64,000 nucleotides of DNA, taken from Trichosporon coremiiforme (Eukaryota; Basidiomycota; Tremellomycetes; Trichosporonales; Trichosporonaceae). The notes below the pieces were generated by a model. The model searched no databases, had not been told where the DNA came from, and saw only the letters and a list, made by a program, of their open reading frames with translations. This document shows positions 30,586 to 45,500 of the stretch, piece by piece. The position numbers and the translations under genes were made by a program. Each line of letters starts with the position of its first letter. The stretch's first letter is position 1. The stretch covers positions 992,001 to 1,056,000 of the forward strand of contig BCJJ01000006.1 of NCBI GenBank assembly GCA_039545355.1, in the 5' to 3' direction.

Positions 30586-33500
30586 TCACTCTTGCGACTG
30601 GCTAACGCGGGCCATCCACTGGCGCAGCGTGTCGGCCAGAACACCGGGGAGCGCCTCGACGTCGCGGAGCACGACGTAGAACTCGAACGGGAACGTGTCG
30701 AGGTAACGCTGCATCTCGAGCTTCATCTCGCCATTGACGTTGGTGTAGTTGACGGTCTGCATCGAGAGGATGCTCGGCTTGTGCTGAGGCGCGGGGGTTG
30801 AGGCGCCAGAAGCGGGCGCTGAAGTTGGGGCAGACGCGGGGGCCGATCCGGGCTCGGCGCCGAGTTGATCGACGACGAGGAAGACGATCATGACACGCTC
30901 CTCGAGTGCGCGGCGGAGGAGAGTGCGCAGACGCGCGTGGTCCTGGCACACACCGTCGGAGATGATAATCTGGAGCTGCCAGAGGTCGGGCGCCGAGTTG
31001 GACGCCTGCTTCTGCCGGCTCTCAGCAAGGTATGCGAGAGTACGCTCAACAAGAGCAGCGACATCGGTGCGGTGTTGGTCGAACTTGAACGCACGCATGA
31101 CCTTGGCACCGTCCGCGTCGCTGAAGGCGGAGCCGAAGTCGTGCAGAATGTCGACACCCTCACCGAAGCGAGCAATCGACACCTGACCAACCTCGAGCTT
31201 TGTGAGGGCCTGTGAGACGAGCGCTAGAGTCTGGTAGGCGAGGTGCACCGAGTGCGACTCAGCCATGGAACGCGAATCGTCGAGCGACAGAAGCACCTGG
31301 TACTCGCGGCGCGAGGGCTTCGTGCGCCTCAGCCAGATCTTGTCCTTGGTGTACTCGGAAGCGATGTAAGGGATGATCTTGCGCATATTGAGGCGCTTGC
31401 CGGTGCGGAAGTCACCCTGCAGGCGAGTAGCAAGCGTGGGCTCGAGGATGAGACGAAGCTGCTCGCACAGAGCGTACGACAGGTCAGACGTCAGGCTCGC
31501 GTACTGGCGCCAGAGGTCCTCGGCGCCGTCATCCTCAGTGGGCGCGGCGACAGTGAGGTCGACCTCAGCCGCCAAATCGGGCTCCTCGTCCTCGGGCATC
31601 TTGTCCGCAAGTTCGCCACCCTCCCCATCGACGTCCATGGCGTCAGAAGGCATAGGTGCGCTGCCGCCGATCTCAGCCTGCGTGAGCGCCTTTTCGGTGG
31701 GCATGTCGTTGTCGGCGGCCTGCTTGTCGCGCTGGATTGAGGTATCGGGCTGCTGAGCCTGCGTCGCAGGTTCCATGTCGGCGTCCTCAGGCTCCGCATC
31801 ATCCTCCATAGCAGGCGGCTTGTCGGTTTCGCCCTCCTCCTCGTCGACGATGTGCAGGTCCTCGAGCTTCTGCTGCTCTTCGCGGGCAGCGCCGAGAGCC
31901 TGTCCCTCGTCCTCCTGGCCCTCATGAACGTATTCCACCTGGCCAGGAGCCTGGTCCTGCGCGTCCTGGTTTGTGGTCTCCTCTTCACGCTCAGTCTGGG
32001 CAAGGATCTCATCACGGCGGCGCTTGATCTCCTCCATGATGTCACCGAGGGAGCGTTCCTTCTCCATGCCCTGATCCGGCATAGCGGCACCAGTGGAGTC
32101 AGTGGGACCGGTAGTCTCCTGCTCGTCGGCACCGCCGGCACCCTGGGGCGCGCTCTGGGTGGCGCCGTCGGCCTCAGCCTCCTCCTCAGCCTCGGCAGCC
32201 TCCTCGTCGACGCCTTCCATCTCCTCGTCCTCACCCTTCTCCTTCGCCTCCTCCTTGTCAGCCGCACCCTGGCCTTGACCAGCGGCGGCGGACTCTTGGG
32301 CGGTGGCGTCATTAGAGGCGGACATATCGAGGTTCTGGTTGGCAGACTCCTCCTGCTCCTCCGCGGCGTCGTCCTCCGTAACACCGGTAGCGGCAGGGGC
32401 GTCCTCCTCTTCCTCGCCATGGTCGGAAGTGACGCCATTATCCTCGGGGCCCTCGGGCTCACCCATGTCGATGTCGTCGTCGTCGAACGCCTCCGTCTCG
32501 TCGTTACCCTCCTCCTCGTCACCGTCAAGCTCAAGGTCCTCGGGCAGGTCGAGCTTGTCGCCCTCCTCAGCAGCGACGTTATCCTGCTGCTGCATGTCAG
32601 GACCCTCGTTGTCAGGATCCTGGCCCTCGGCCGCGCCCTCTGGATCCTCGTGCTCCTCAAACTCCTCAGCGTCCTCGCCATCCTCACCCTCCTGGCCGTC
32701 GCCCTGCTCCACCTGCGGGGTATCGTCATGCTGGGTGTCGTTCGCCTCCTGCTCCTTCTCCTCCTTCTTCTCGTCCTTGTCCTTCTTCTTGTCCTCCTTT
32801 GCTCCGTCCTTCGCGCTGAGCTCGGCCTCGCCGCTCTCTTCCTCGTTCTTCTGGTTCATGAGATCCTCGCGGCCCTCGTTCTCCTCTTCTCCACCTTCCT
32901 CCTTGTCGTTGTCCCAGAACTTCTCGTCGACGGCGCCGGGGTCGAGGGGGTCGACATCGCCGACATGGTCGTCGAGCTCGTCCTCGTCGCCGTCGTCGCC
33001 GCTCTCGTCGCCGTCCTCCTTCTCCTTGCCGTCCTCGAGCTTGCCGTCGAAGTCGTTCTCCATCGAGACCGCGTCGTCGTCATCGTCGTCGTCGCCGCCC
33101 TGCTGGTCTTGCTCCTCCTCGTCTTCGCCCTGCAGGCCCTCAACCTGGCTCTCATCCTTAATCTCCGAGGATACGTTCTTGTCGCCGCTGCCGGCGCCCA
33201 TACCCGTGCCCTCAATCTCACCGTCGTCGCCATCCTCCCCGTCGTCCTTGGACTCCTCTTGAGGTTTACAGAAGCCCTTCTGAGCAATGTCGAGGACGAC
33301 ACGACCAACGACATACGTCAGCTTGTAGATGGACTTGGTCGAAACGAGGTGTGAAGCAATGGTCGAAGCGTACGTCTCGGCGAGCGACTGAATGAAGGGC
33401 AGAACGCGAGCGAAAACGGCAGGAGCGTCGGTCGCCTCCTTGCCAGAAAGCTTCGTCGCGAGATTCCTCGAGAAGGCATCGAGGCGCTCAACAACATCGC

Positions 33501-36500
33501 CAACACGGAGCGAAGCCGCAGACTTGTTCTGACGGGAGAAAGCCTGGGGCAGGTTGGCGTACTCGTCGTCACCGCGAGCGGCGGCAGGAGACATGTCGAT
33601 GCCCTGGGCGGCGACCAGGATGACCTGAATGAGCTCGTCGGACTCCTTCCACACGGCGGCAGGGAGCTTGGCAGCCTTGACTTTGACGGCGTTGACCATA
33701 CCACGGGCCATGTCGGCGACGGGTGTGAAGAGGTGCGCAAGTTCAGGCGTAGCCTGGGCGCGGGCCGCACACGCCGCCTGGAGACGCCAGAGCATGTCGT
33801 TGGCCTTGTCGACGAGCGAAGCCTCGTCCTGGCCGAGCAGCGTCCAGTCGGCTGCACGAGTAGAGCTGAGCGCGTTCTCGAGCGCAACAATCAGAAGGGT
33901 AACCTCTTGGCGGAACTCGTGCACAACGCTGAGGTCGTGAGTGCCCGGATGCACATGCTGCAGCTCGCGGAAAGCGCGGACCGTGACCTCGACCTCGCGC
34001 AGGGCGTCACGGATGCGGCATGCGTTAAGCTCCGCCTGGCTGAGAGCCTCTAGAAGCGCCTCACCACCGGCGACGCTCTGCGCATGCGCAACATGGTGAA
34101 GGCGGCGTACAGTGGCAGCAAGGCGGGAGAGCTGTCGCAACTGAGCCGCAAGCACAGAGTGCTCACCGAGACACGCTGCGTACAGCGACTCGACGTAGCC
34201 CATAGCACGACCAAGGTCTTGCGAGGCAATGTCCGGGCTGTGACCGTTGAATGCGGCACGCATAGCCGTCATGAGAACAGACTGGCGGTGGTGGTACTCC
34301 TCGACCTTAGCAAGAGTCTGGGTGTCGAACGCGGCGGGCAGCTCGGAGACCTCCAGGGAGGGCAGACCCGAGATCCAGGTGGTCGACTGCTGGCGCTGGA
34401 GTTTATCGGCGGGAACCGACTGGGAGAAGCCGCATGCGCGGAGCGTCTTGAGCAAGTCGGAGAACGCCTTGCGCTTGCGGCTCGTCAAGTTGTTGACGAT
34501 CTTGGTGTTCTCCTTGGTGAGGAAGGCGGGGGTCTGCTTACGCAGATGCTCGGCCGTCTCGATGATGTCGGTCGCGAGACCCTCCATCTGCGACGACTCG
34601 GTCTGCGTCGTGGCGGCGCGAGCCTTCTCCTGGACCGCCGAGTAGCGGGTGAGCGTCGTCGAGAGGTCCGCAAGGATGGCAGGCACAGCAGCCTTGACAG
34701 CCTTGCGGGCGTCCAAGGTGGAGGGGCTGATTGGGGACACCTCGAAGTGACCGGTGTGGGCCTGAACCTCGCCGCCAACAGTCTCCTGGGGGCAGATCGC
34801 GTTCGGGTCACCGAGGATAGGCGCGACAGGCTGCATGAGGACCTCACGGAACTTGCGAATGTTCTTGTGCAGCTGTTTGTGACTCTTGGCAGCACTCGCT
34901 TTGAGGGCGAACACATTGATGTCCTTCCAGGAGGCGAGCTTGATGAAGTCCTTGACAGCTTTGTCGATGACTTTACGCTGCTGCTCGAGGCTGGTGCGGA
35001 TGCGGGGCACGAAGAGCTTCGCGTTGCCGATGACATTATGCAGGAGCGCCGCGACCTTGGTGAGAGAAGCCGCGGCAGGCGCCTCGCTCTTGCCGAGCTC
35101 CTCAGTCATGCGCTGGAACGCCGAAAGGACAGAGAGACGGTGCTCGTACGCGCCAAGCGTGCTCATGTTCAGGTATTCGGAGAGCACGGGCTGCACAGTC
35201 GCGAGGTACTTGTCGGGGTCGTCCGAGTCGACAATGCCGTGGACGAAGGCGCCGTACAAGCGGAGTGTGAACTCGTCATCTTTCGCGACGTACTCGGTCA
35301 TCTGATCATCAAGAAGACGCACCCAAGCTGAAAGCTCGAGGCGGCGCCAGACGACGATGAGGTTCGAGATCTCGTGCTGGTAGCTCTTGAGGCTGTTCTC
35401 GCGGTTCGCATACGGCTCCCAGTCGTCGGTATGCAGGAGCAGCTGCTCGAGCGCAGCGAGGACCTTGGCGACGGGTGAGCGCACGTCGAGGTTGAGGACA
35501 CGCAGAACACGTTCGCGAAGGTGTTGCAGGACCATCTGGTCGGGCCACTCGCTGACGAGAACGTCGAGGCGAGCGCGCAGCTTCTCGAGAATCGCGTACG
35601 CCTTGCGCACCTCACACTCGTTGGGCGAGAAGTAGAAGTTGCTCTGAGCACTCGACGTGCGGATCTCAGCATGACGGTGGTGGAGCGTCTGCGTCTGGAA
35701 CGCGAGCGACTTTGAGTCGAGGTCCTCGCGGAACTCGCCGGCGCGCAGCGAGTTGAGGATCTCGTCCACGGTCTGTTTCAGCGTCGACGCGACGGTATCC
35801 GGCTTCTCGCCGAAGGCGCCGACCATGATCTTGTGGAACGCCGAGATTTGCGTAGGAGAGAACTTGACCTTGTTGGTGGAGGGCTTCTCCTCTTCAACGG
35901 GCTTCTCGGGCTCTTCGTCGTCCATAACGTCGGCGAAGGACGGGAAGAGAGCGGCAAACTCCTTCTCCATGAGCTCCTCGTCCGAGAGGACCTCGATGTC
36001 GGTCTTGCGGACGCGGAAGAGACTCTCGGCCTCCTGTTGCTCCTGCTGCTCGCGGAGACGGATGGTGCTCCAGGCAGCATACAGGCGGTCGAGACCAGAA
36101 ACGACGCCGGGGATGTGAGCGATACGCTGCTCGGGAGTGGCAGCCTCCTGGGCATGGGAGAGCGCAACGAAGAGGTCGGCGCGCATGCTGGCAACGCTGG
36201 GTTCCTTTCCGCCGGCAGGCAGGTTCTGGAGCTCGTCATAACCAGCAACAGTCGGGAAGGAAACAACGGGTTCAACAACCCTCGAAGGCTGGGCAGTCTG
36301 GAGCTCGAGGTCGCGGGCGAGCAGGCGAACACCGAACTTTGCGCAGAGCACAGCGGTGGCGATGGGGCGTGCGAGGTCCTCGAGGTCGGTGTAACCAGTC
36401 GAGAGACGCTGGACGAACGCCATGGACGCAAGCTGGAACGCGTCCTCGCGCGCAAGGGCAGACTTGTTGTTGCTCGCAATGGCCGAGAGGAGCGAGTCCA

Positions 36501-39500
36501 TCGCCTTGGTGCTGAAGATGTCGTCGAAGAACGAGAACACCTCATTGAAAAGGTGCCCGAGGCGGGCGGCGTTGACCTCGCGGTCGATGCGCGGACCGAG
36601 GCCAGCCTCCTCTGCCTCGAGGTTCGAGAGACGGGTCTCAAGGTCGGCGACACGAGCGGAGTCGGCAATGCCCTTCTGAACCTCCTCCGCGTGGCGAACA
36701 ACCTTGAGCTCCTCGGAGACGTGCTCCAGCTGAGCCGCAATCGACTCTCCGAGAAGAACACGCCTGACTCCGGGGTCGATAGGGACGTTCGTCACGAACA
36801 TATCGAGGACAAAGCGCCCGAGACCGTACCAGATCTTTCCGACGGTGGAGAGCGTCTTGGGCTGCGCCAGGGGCTTGGCAAGGTGCTCGCCGAAGGACGT
36901 CTCCAGGTACTGGTATGCGGCCGCGTCGGCCAACATCTCGAAGCTTTCGGGGCGCTGGAGCTGACCATCAACCACGGAGACACCGAAGGCACCAAGAACG
37001 AGAGCGAGAACGCGAAGCGCGAGAGTCCAGGAGTAGACCGCGCGGTCGTCACTCCTGCCAGCAGACCAGAGAAGGGTACGAGTGGAAAACGCTAGAGCGT
37101 CGTCCATCGCGTCAATCTGAGCGAGAGGCGTGCCCGCAGTGCGGCTGAAGCGGAGAACCGCGGGAAGCTGGACAGGCTGGAAGAGCTTCCCTGGGTTTCC
37201 GGGCTGCCAGAGGCGAAGCAACCAGCCAGAGAGAGCTGTGAAGGTCGTGCCCTGCAGCTCGAGGAGGTCGGTGGGACAAGCGTCAGCCGCACTAGCAAGA
37301 AGGGCGAGCGTCGGTGAGTCCCAGGTGGCACGGCCAGCGTCAAGGAGGTCGAGCTCGATAACACGAGCGACACTGGCGTTGGTCCAGGGAGTGTCAGCGG
37401 CAGTGGACTCGAGGTCGACAGGCTTCGCGGGAAGCGTGTCGATGAGCGCAGACAGCTCCGCGACAACCTCCTCGGTGAGATTGTGCGCCGCAGTTGAGAG
37501 CGCCTGGACAGCATCAAGCTTGAGCTTGGTGTCCGTAACGCCGTCGAGGCGCTCGGCGAGGACAGCGAGCTGCTGGCGCTTGTCGGCTGGCAGCTGGCCA
37601 GAGCGGAAGAGCGTCCACAGGGCAGCCTGGCCGAGACCCTTGGAGATCTGGGTCGTCTTGGCGAGGCCGGCGACGGCCACCTGCGCCTTGGTGGCATTGA
37701 GGCGGGCGAGCTGCTCTCCGAGCCAGGCAGCCAGGAGCTGGATGGACGAGTAGTCGAAGGTCTCGCTCTTGGAGTGCTCCTCAACGAGACGGAGAAGCAG
37801 GAGAGTCTCCTCGGCAGCGTGCAGAGCAGCGGGGTCGGTGATGTTCTCCAATACGAGTTCGGGCAGGCTCTCGCGCACAAGGTTCAGGAACGGGTAGATC
37901 TCGTCGCCGATCGTAGCCTTGCGGCGGCCAGTGCCGCGACGGGCCGCGGCGGCCGAAGCGGCAAGGATGCTCTTGTTGTTGGTTGGGTCGAGGATCCAGG
38001 CATCAACATCGGCACACTGCGCCGCGTTGCGGAGCACAATCTGCAGCACGCGGAAGATCGTGAAGTCGACTGCGCCAGTGTTCCGGCCCGTGGCGGCGTC
38101 GAATGGGAGAGCCTCGATAAGAGAGGCGTCGATCCCGCGCTCAGCGAGAAACTGCGCCGAGGCTTGAAGCACGGACGCGATCTGCGGGTGCGCCATGAAC
38201 GCCACGGCACGGTCAAGTGATCCAGAGCCATACGCGAAACGGCGCAGAAGGTCGTATCCGCTGCGGCTCTCAGAAGCGATCAGGTTGGCGACAAACGCAG
38301 GAGTGGAAAGGTCAGACTCGTAGCTGGCGTTCATGCGCTCGGCGGCCCGCAGAAGGGAATTCTCCGACAGCGCGAAAGTCTTCGTGGGCTGCGAAGTGAT
38401 GGTGACAGCCTCGCAGCTCGCGTCAGGAGCGTCAACGTAAAGCTCAACACCACGGTTGCGCATGGCACGCGAGAGCTCGCCCATGCGAGGGTCATACGTC
38501 ATGAACAGGCGGAAGTCTTTGTGAGGCGTGATAACCTCGGGCGTGCCGCTGGCGCTACCCTTCTCGCTCATGACAAGGACACCGTCGATCTCACAGAGCG
38601 AGTTCAGACGGTCGAGAACCGAGGCGGAACAGAGGTTCGCGTCGGAGACGAGGAACCAGCCACCGTTGCGGATGGCATCGAGGAGGGTGCCGTCGACCCA
38701 GGCGAAACCAGTGGCGGAGCCGGGGGTGCGCTCGACGTCGCCAAGGGCAGTGACGATGGCTTTAGTGTCTGCTCCCGCGGCATCGAGGTCAGCGAGGACG
38801 CCCTGAGCCGTGGCGATGAAGACATGAGGAGCATCGAGCGCACGAGGATCGTTGCAACGAGCACGGGCCTCAGCGATCTCGGCGATGCGCGAGGCAGCAC
38901 CAGGGTGCGAGTCGGCAGTAGCCTCAAGAGAAGCCTTGATGGCCGCAGTCGCGTTGTCGAGGGCGCGGAAGCGGTCCTGCTGCTCGAAGGTACCAAGAAT
39001 CTCGCTGGTGTCGACGCCAGGGTGCATGGCAAACTCGCCAAGCGAGGTCCCAGCACCGGCAGCAATAGCACGGAGAAGATCGCGCTTGCCGCGTCCATTG
39101 TCACCGGCGAGAATGACGAGCCAGCCCATCTCGATCGCCTTAAGGATGCTCTCGGCCAGAGGAAGCTGGTGGTGCGGAACATCTATGCCGACTGTAGACG
39201 AGTTGGCGCGGGGAATAGCGGAGTGGCCGATCTGGAGCCACTTGGGCGTAATCATGGCCACAGGACGGGGGAACTCCGGCTTGATGCCAAACACGCGCTC
39301 GAATACAGACGCAACAGCCGCGCGGTCGGCGGCATTGCGGAAGCGCTGCAGGTACACGGTTGCGAGGTGCTCGACGGGGTGCTGCGACATCTCGAGGCCG
39401 TTGCGCTTGGCGACGAGGCCGAACCAACGGAACAGGTCACGCAAGTTGAACTCCCACGGGCTGCCCTCGCGACCGATGGTGCGAGTGACCATGGTGCCCT

Positions 39501-42500
39501 CGCGGATCTCCTCGTTGAAAGCGATCATCTTCTGCACGATCTCGGGCTCGTCGTGGATCGATCGACAGATCAGGAGCAGGTCGTCAGGCGTGTGCTCCTG
39601 CAGGTACACCTTGGTGAAACGGTTCAGGAAGGACTTGGGCAGACCCTTACGGCCACCACCCTGCGTGAGTGGGTTCTGAGCCGCGAAGACACGGAAGTCA
39701 GGGTGACGGTCGAAAGAGCGGCCAAGCTCGGGGATGTAGACGGTTCCACGGTGGTCGAGGACGGCGTTGAGACCTTCGAGCACAGTCTGCGAGGCGAGGT
39801 TCATCTCGTCAAGCAGAACCCAGTCGCCCTTCTGCATAGCGTCGAGGAAGGCGGCATCGCGCCATTGGAACTCGCCGGCTGCACCGCCCTCAACAGGCAG
39901 GTCGGAACCGAACAGGTCGATGAGGTCGGTCTGGTCCGACAGGTTGATACGCTGCAGCTTAAATCCAGCAGCCTTGGCGAGAGCAGATACGAGCGACGTC
40001 TTACCGACACCAGGCGAACCCTCAAGCAGGATAGCCTTAGGCAGCTGACAACCACGGAGGACGCGCATGGCATTGAGAGCCGTAGACGGTGCCTCGAAGC
40101 GGAACGCCTGCTCCATCGAGTCGGTCGCGTACGGGCCGCGGGGAACGCTGAAGCCGCCGATCGAGATCTTGTTGGGCGTGATGATGAACTCGGTGCTGCT
40201 TGCAGTGTGATAGTCACCAAGCGTAGCAGCCATGATGTCGAGTTGCGCCATGCACTCCGCACGCAGCGTGGCGACGTTGGCAAGCGACGAGCCGGCAACC
40301 TGCGGCAGCGACTCAAGACCGTCGACGAAGACCATCTGACCACCGTGGTGGAAGGCAGCAGCGACGCCGAGCGTGCCCTGACCGAACATCTGGTTCGAGA
40401 AGTTGACCCAAGCCTGATGTTAGCTAAGCCACGGAGATAAGAAGCTCACCAATATGTCACGAAGACCCAGACCGGACGAGTCACCGATGCGTTCTCCGAA
40501 CCAGTTCATGAAGTCGAGGATGAGGGGTCCGGCAGGGTGGAGCCCCTGATGCTTCCAGCTCTGGGCAATAATTTGGAGCAGGTCGTCCCTGTTTCCGAGA
40601 GCGGGCACCCAGATCTCGGTGAAACGGTTACGGAGCGCAGGCGACAGCTCCTTCTTACCGAAGTCACCTCCGGGGTTCATAGTCGCGACGACGTGGAAGC
40701 GGGGATTGGCGACGATAGTCGCGTCGTCAATGTCGACACCACCCTTCTCGGCGAGAACAAGGGTGCGTCCAGGCTCAAGAACGGAGTTGAGACGCTCGAG
40801 CACGGAGTCGTCCGCGAGCGACACTTCGTCGAGAAGCAGGAGGTCACCGTCGACCATGGCGTGGATGAGAGGACCGTCGACCCACTCGAAGAGGGCCGAG
40901 AGCTTCTTGACCTCACGCTGGACGGCACGAAGTGCAGCCTTGGTCGCGTCATTCGGCGCCACCTTGAGGGCAGCGTTGACCGCGTTCAGAAGATCGTCAT
41001 CAGTGGCCTCGGGGCTGACGGGAACCTCAAGTTCGGCGAGGCCAGCGAGAACCTTGGCACGGCGCTCGTGGCGGTTACGCACAGGGCGCTGGGAACCGAG
41101 CAGGTCGGCCGTCTCCATGTTCTGGTGACAGTTGATGCCGACAAGCTTCTGCGCGAAGGCGGCGGCGAGAACTTCGCACACGGACGTCTTACCACATCCT
41201 GTCTCACCAACAAGCAGGACAGGCTCATCGTGAGCGGCGGCAGTGGCGACGAGCGCGAAGAGACGCTGCATGGCCTTGGTCCACACCATGCCAGACTCAG
41301 GCACGCTGTCGAACGGCAGGCGCTTGAACATGGCGTTCTCTGGGTCGAAGATGCGGTAGATTGCGTCAACATCAACCTTGACCTTCATGACCTTCTCGAC
41401 GACCTCTCGGATGACCGCCTTGTCCTCGTCACTCCGCGCGCGCTCCGCGAGCAGCATGTATCCATCAGTCGCGAGCTGGTCGTAGCCGACGGCGCCGCGC
41501 TCCGCCCACCGGAACAGGTCACGAAGAGTCGCGAACGAGCTCTTCGACTCGAACACACGGCTCGCCTGACGGCGGTGGCGCAGCTCCTCGAACACCTGCA
41601 CGATGCGCTTGGCGTACGTCGGCGCAATCGCACAGCGCTGGCACAGAATCGTCTCGAGCTCGTCCTTCGGCACATCGTCGAAGTGCACCTCGAGGAAACG
41701 GTTGCGGAACGCACGAGACAGAACCTTACGACCGGCGTAGAGACCAGGCGGGTTCTGGGTGGCGAACAGGATGAAGTTAGGGTGCGGCTTAATGACCTCC
41801 TGCGTCTCGGGGATGACCAGCTCGCGGTTGTCGTCGAGAAGACGGTTGAGAGCTTCGAGAACATCGGTTGGCGCGAGGTTAAGCTCGTCGAGCACGATCC
41901 AGTGACCCTGACGGACGGCGGTGACAAGAAGACCCTCCTGGAACGTGAGGTTGCCAGTCTGAGGGTCCGTGACGTAGGTACCGAGGTACTCCTGGATGTC
42001 GGTGTGCTCGTGGTTATTAATACGCACAAAGCGGTGACCAGTCTGGCGAGCAAGGAACTCGACCGCACTCGTCTTACCAGCCGAGGTGGGACCCTGGATG
42101 AGGACGGGGTAGCGCTTGGTGAGAATGACACGAGCCAGGTCAGACAGCTTGGCCTGCACGGACGGCGTGATGATGTACCTGCTCTCGCCGGCGGGAGGCA
42201 TGGGACCGCGCTCGAGCCAGAAGGGGCCGAAACGAACGTAGTCGTCGGCATCGAGGTTGGCAGGCAGAGTCGGGATCTGCGCGAGGACAGCTTTCGCATT
42301 CTTCATAGGCGCCAGGATGTGCTTCTCGAGGACGGCGTGAGCCTTCTTCGCGCTCTCGGCGTCCAGGCTCATCGTGAACGCCATCAGACAGCCTTCCCAG
42401 AGACCGCGGCGGAGACCGAAGATCGGCGCCGACTGGACCGCAAACATCAGCGCACGAGCGAGCGTACGCATGCTGTAGTGCGGCGCGGCGTTGGAGCCGT

Positions 42501-45500
42501 CAACAATCTCCTTGGCGGCACTGAGATGCTTAAGCGTGGCGTACAGCTCCACGACGTCGAGGACGACGCCGCGGTCGCCCGCGGCAGCGTCGCCGAGATA
42601 TCCCTCCACAATGGCAATGAGTGCCTCGCGGTCGTCGTCTGGCGGAGGAACGTACAGCTCGGTGAAGCGTGCGCGGAGTCCTGGGGGAAGGTCCTTCTTG
42701 CCGACATCGGTAGCGGGGTTCATACACGCGAAGAGGCGGAAGTCAGGGTGGCGAGGAATGGGCTCAACGTCACCGCGTTCAGTGAGGACAAGGGACGCGG
42801 TAGACGCCTCGAGGATGGTAGCGACAGCCTCGAGCGTCTCCTGAGACGCCAGGTTGACCTCATCAAGCAGGATCCACTCTCCATTACGGAGCGCCTTGAC
42901 GAGCGGGCCCTCGACAAAGGAGAAGACGAGCTTGCTCTTCATCTTAACGTGGTGCAGGTCGAACTCGGCAATGTCGACGAGCAAGCTCTGCCACAGAACA
43001 GCCGCGCGAGCCGTCTTGTTGGCAAGCTTGCGGCGCTTCCGCGGGTCGTCGTCCTTCGGCTCCTCCTTCGACTTGTTCAGCTTGTCCACCGCGCGGCGAG
43101 CCGAGTTCGCCCACAGCTCCGCGCAGCGCTGCCACTTGCGAGCCGACAGCGCCTTCGCTGCCATCTCGAGGTAGGTGCCGTTCTGTGCCTTGCTGACGCT
43201 GAACGTCTCGGTGAAGAGCTTCTGCCACCGAGCGTGAAGCGTGCGCGCAGCTGCCATCGCTTCGATGGGCTTGAAGCCACCAACGAGGTCCGACGTCTCA
43301 GTCTGCGTCGACAGGTTGAGCGCCGTCAGCGGCTTGCCCACCATGTTGGCGAGGTGCTGAACACTGGTCGTCTTTCCGGTACCGGTCTCACCAACCAGGA
43401 GAGTCGGCTCCGCGAGTGCGACAGAAGCGGCAATGCGCTCGAGGGTGACGAGGGAAGGGCGAGTCAGAGCGTACGGCCGGTCGTCGTCTGTCTTGCGCTT
43501 CTTCATCGACGCCGCGTCGAGGCTGTAGCGTCCAACGTGAATCTGCGAGGAGCCCTTCTCCGCCTCGAGTCGCGGCTTCCTCGTGTCGATGAGCGAAACG
43601 GCACGGTCGAGCTCCATACCGATACCGTCCGCGATGGCAGTGACCATCTTGGCGCGCTTCTCGGCCGATCCAGCGCGGTTGTCGAGGGATGCGAGGAAGA
43701 TGTCGGCGGCCTCGAGGAAGACCTCGTCCTGGAACACCGCGTTACCGAATGCACCGGCTCCGGACGCCTCCAGTGCAGCGAGCGAAGCAGCCGGAGGAAG
43801 GGCGCGCTCAACACGAGCGCACCACTTCTCCAGGTCGCGCAGGCCGATGTCACGCGCCTTGACCTGACCGCTCGTCTTCGCCAGCGGCCGCAGGTCGTGC
43901 CATACGCCGACGAGGGCGAGAGTAACGTTCGAAGGAAGGCGCGGGAACTGAGCCGAGAGAATCGCGAGAATGTCCTCGTCCGTCGGCGGAGCGAGGTGCA
44001 CCTCAGCGAAATCCTGGTGGCCGAAAAACGTCGGAGGCGTGTGGGCGTCGGATCGGATAGTGCGAGTGGCGAAGACGGCGAATCCGTCCCCAGCCTCAAT
44101 GTCCTCGCGGCCGGGAACTTGAAGCGCGGCGCGGCGTCCGACACGGCCCAAGTGCAGCGACTTCGTGATGCCGGAGATCGTCACAAGCATCTCAAGAGAC
44201 GCCTTGTCGATGTCCTCGAAGACAACCCAGCGACCGGCACGGACAGCCTTGGCAAGTGCACCCTCCATCCATTCGAACGTTCCCGGTTTGGTTGGGCTCG
44301 AGACGTACGTGCCGATGAGAGACTTGACGTCGATTGTCGTGTCGGCAAGAGGGATCGTAAGAATGCGGCTGGTGGGGAGCTGGCACGGGTAGAGGGTCGT
44401 GCTGAGGTGCTGGACGATGTGCGTCTTACCGGCTGACGGCGGCGCAGTGATAAGAACGGGAACACATCTTGAGAGGTAGGGCGCGATGGCGTCGACCGCA
44501 CTGTCCATGGCGACTGTCGGAACGTGGATCTGGCCGACCGGCTGCTGAGAGTTCGGCGGAGGAGGGTGGCGGAGGAAGAGCTTGTTGCCGACGAGCGCGG
44601 TCCGCGGCGAGAGATCAGCCTCGGTGAGGGATGACTCTTCCGTCTCCTCCTGAGCGTCCTGGCTGAACTCCTTAACTCTCCGCTCCTCGAGGACGGGCAG
44701 CATCCAGCCATCGACGAACTCCGCCTCGACGTTGCCGTTTCGCACGTGGTAGTCGAACAGGATCTTGACTTCGGTGTTTTCGTCTCCGAGACACGAAGCA
44801 AGCATCTCAGAGCGCTTCGTCTCGCTCCATCCGCGCAGCTTGCTGAGAACCTGGATCGCTAGGAAGCGGACGGCGATATCCGCATGGCTGCGGAGCGCAT
44901 GCAGCGGAGCAGTCGGCCAGTCTAACCGCTTCGCGAGAGCGGGGTCGGCGATGAGCAGGCGATAGTAGGCGAGGAGAATCCGCTGAAGCTGGTGGTTGGA
45001 GGTTTCGGGATTGGTAAGGGAGAGGGGAGAAGAGGGGACGTGAGCCTCGAGGTACGTGGTGATGACACTGGATATTAGCTCTCTAAAGGGACAATGAGCT
45101 GCAGACTTACGGCCAGAGATCAGGGCGGGGCTCTGCCAGATCTGAAATTGCAGCCAGCCTGTCGCCAACGTCGTCTGCGCTGTCGAGCCATCGCACAATA
45201 ACATCGAGGAGCACTGGCGCGAACCTCCGGGCAACCGGCGTGATGCCACCAGGTCGGGAGGCAATGCTAGAGAGGGTCGCGAGGAGCTCAGCGCCGCGCT
45301 GGGCGATCTGAATACCGAGGTCCTCTCCGAGTGCAGTGGCGCGCTGCTCGACGTCGATGTCGAGCGGGTTCATGGGAGCGGATTGAGTAACGGAAGCTGC
45401 GGGATTCGAACTTGGTCTGGGATGGTCAGCTTCAACCATGTGTCACTTAGCTCACGATGAAGGTCCGACCTCCGGAGAGGCGGATAGAGACTGCTCCGAA

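Noticed and set aside
31852..40440. Further long + strand frames opposite midasin (31852-33354, 34084-35331, 35833-37095, 38521-40440)
   Set aside because: Same cause as above. They sit entirely within the MDN1 exon, and the sense protein has clear AAA+ and MIDAS motifs.
40537..44436. A 1299-codon + strand open frame opposite midasin
   Set aside because: It is the antisense shadow of MDN1. Strong avoidance of the codons TTA, CTA and TCA in the sense frame leaves the opposite strand without stops. Its translation is Arg/Glu/Leu-rich with no domain.
45399..45416. tRNA B-box-like sequence (GTTCGAATCC on the minus strand)
   Set aside because: It lies inside MDN1 exon 2, there is no matching A box or cloverleaf around it, and the reading frame explains it.
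45107..45439. Start of midasin at the ATG in MVEADHP (45439)
   Set aside because: That ATG lies in a well-formed 39-nt intron (GTGAGC donor, CTGAC branch site, CCAG acceptor). The upstream exon from 45456-45517 joins in frame.
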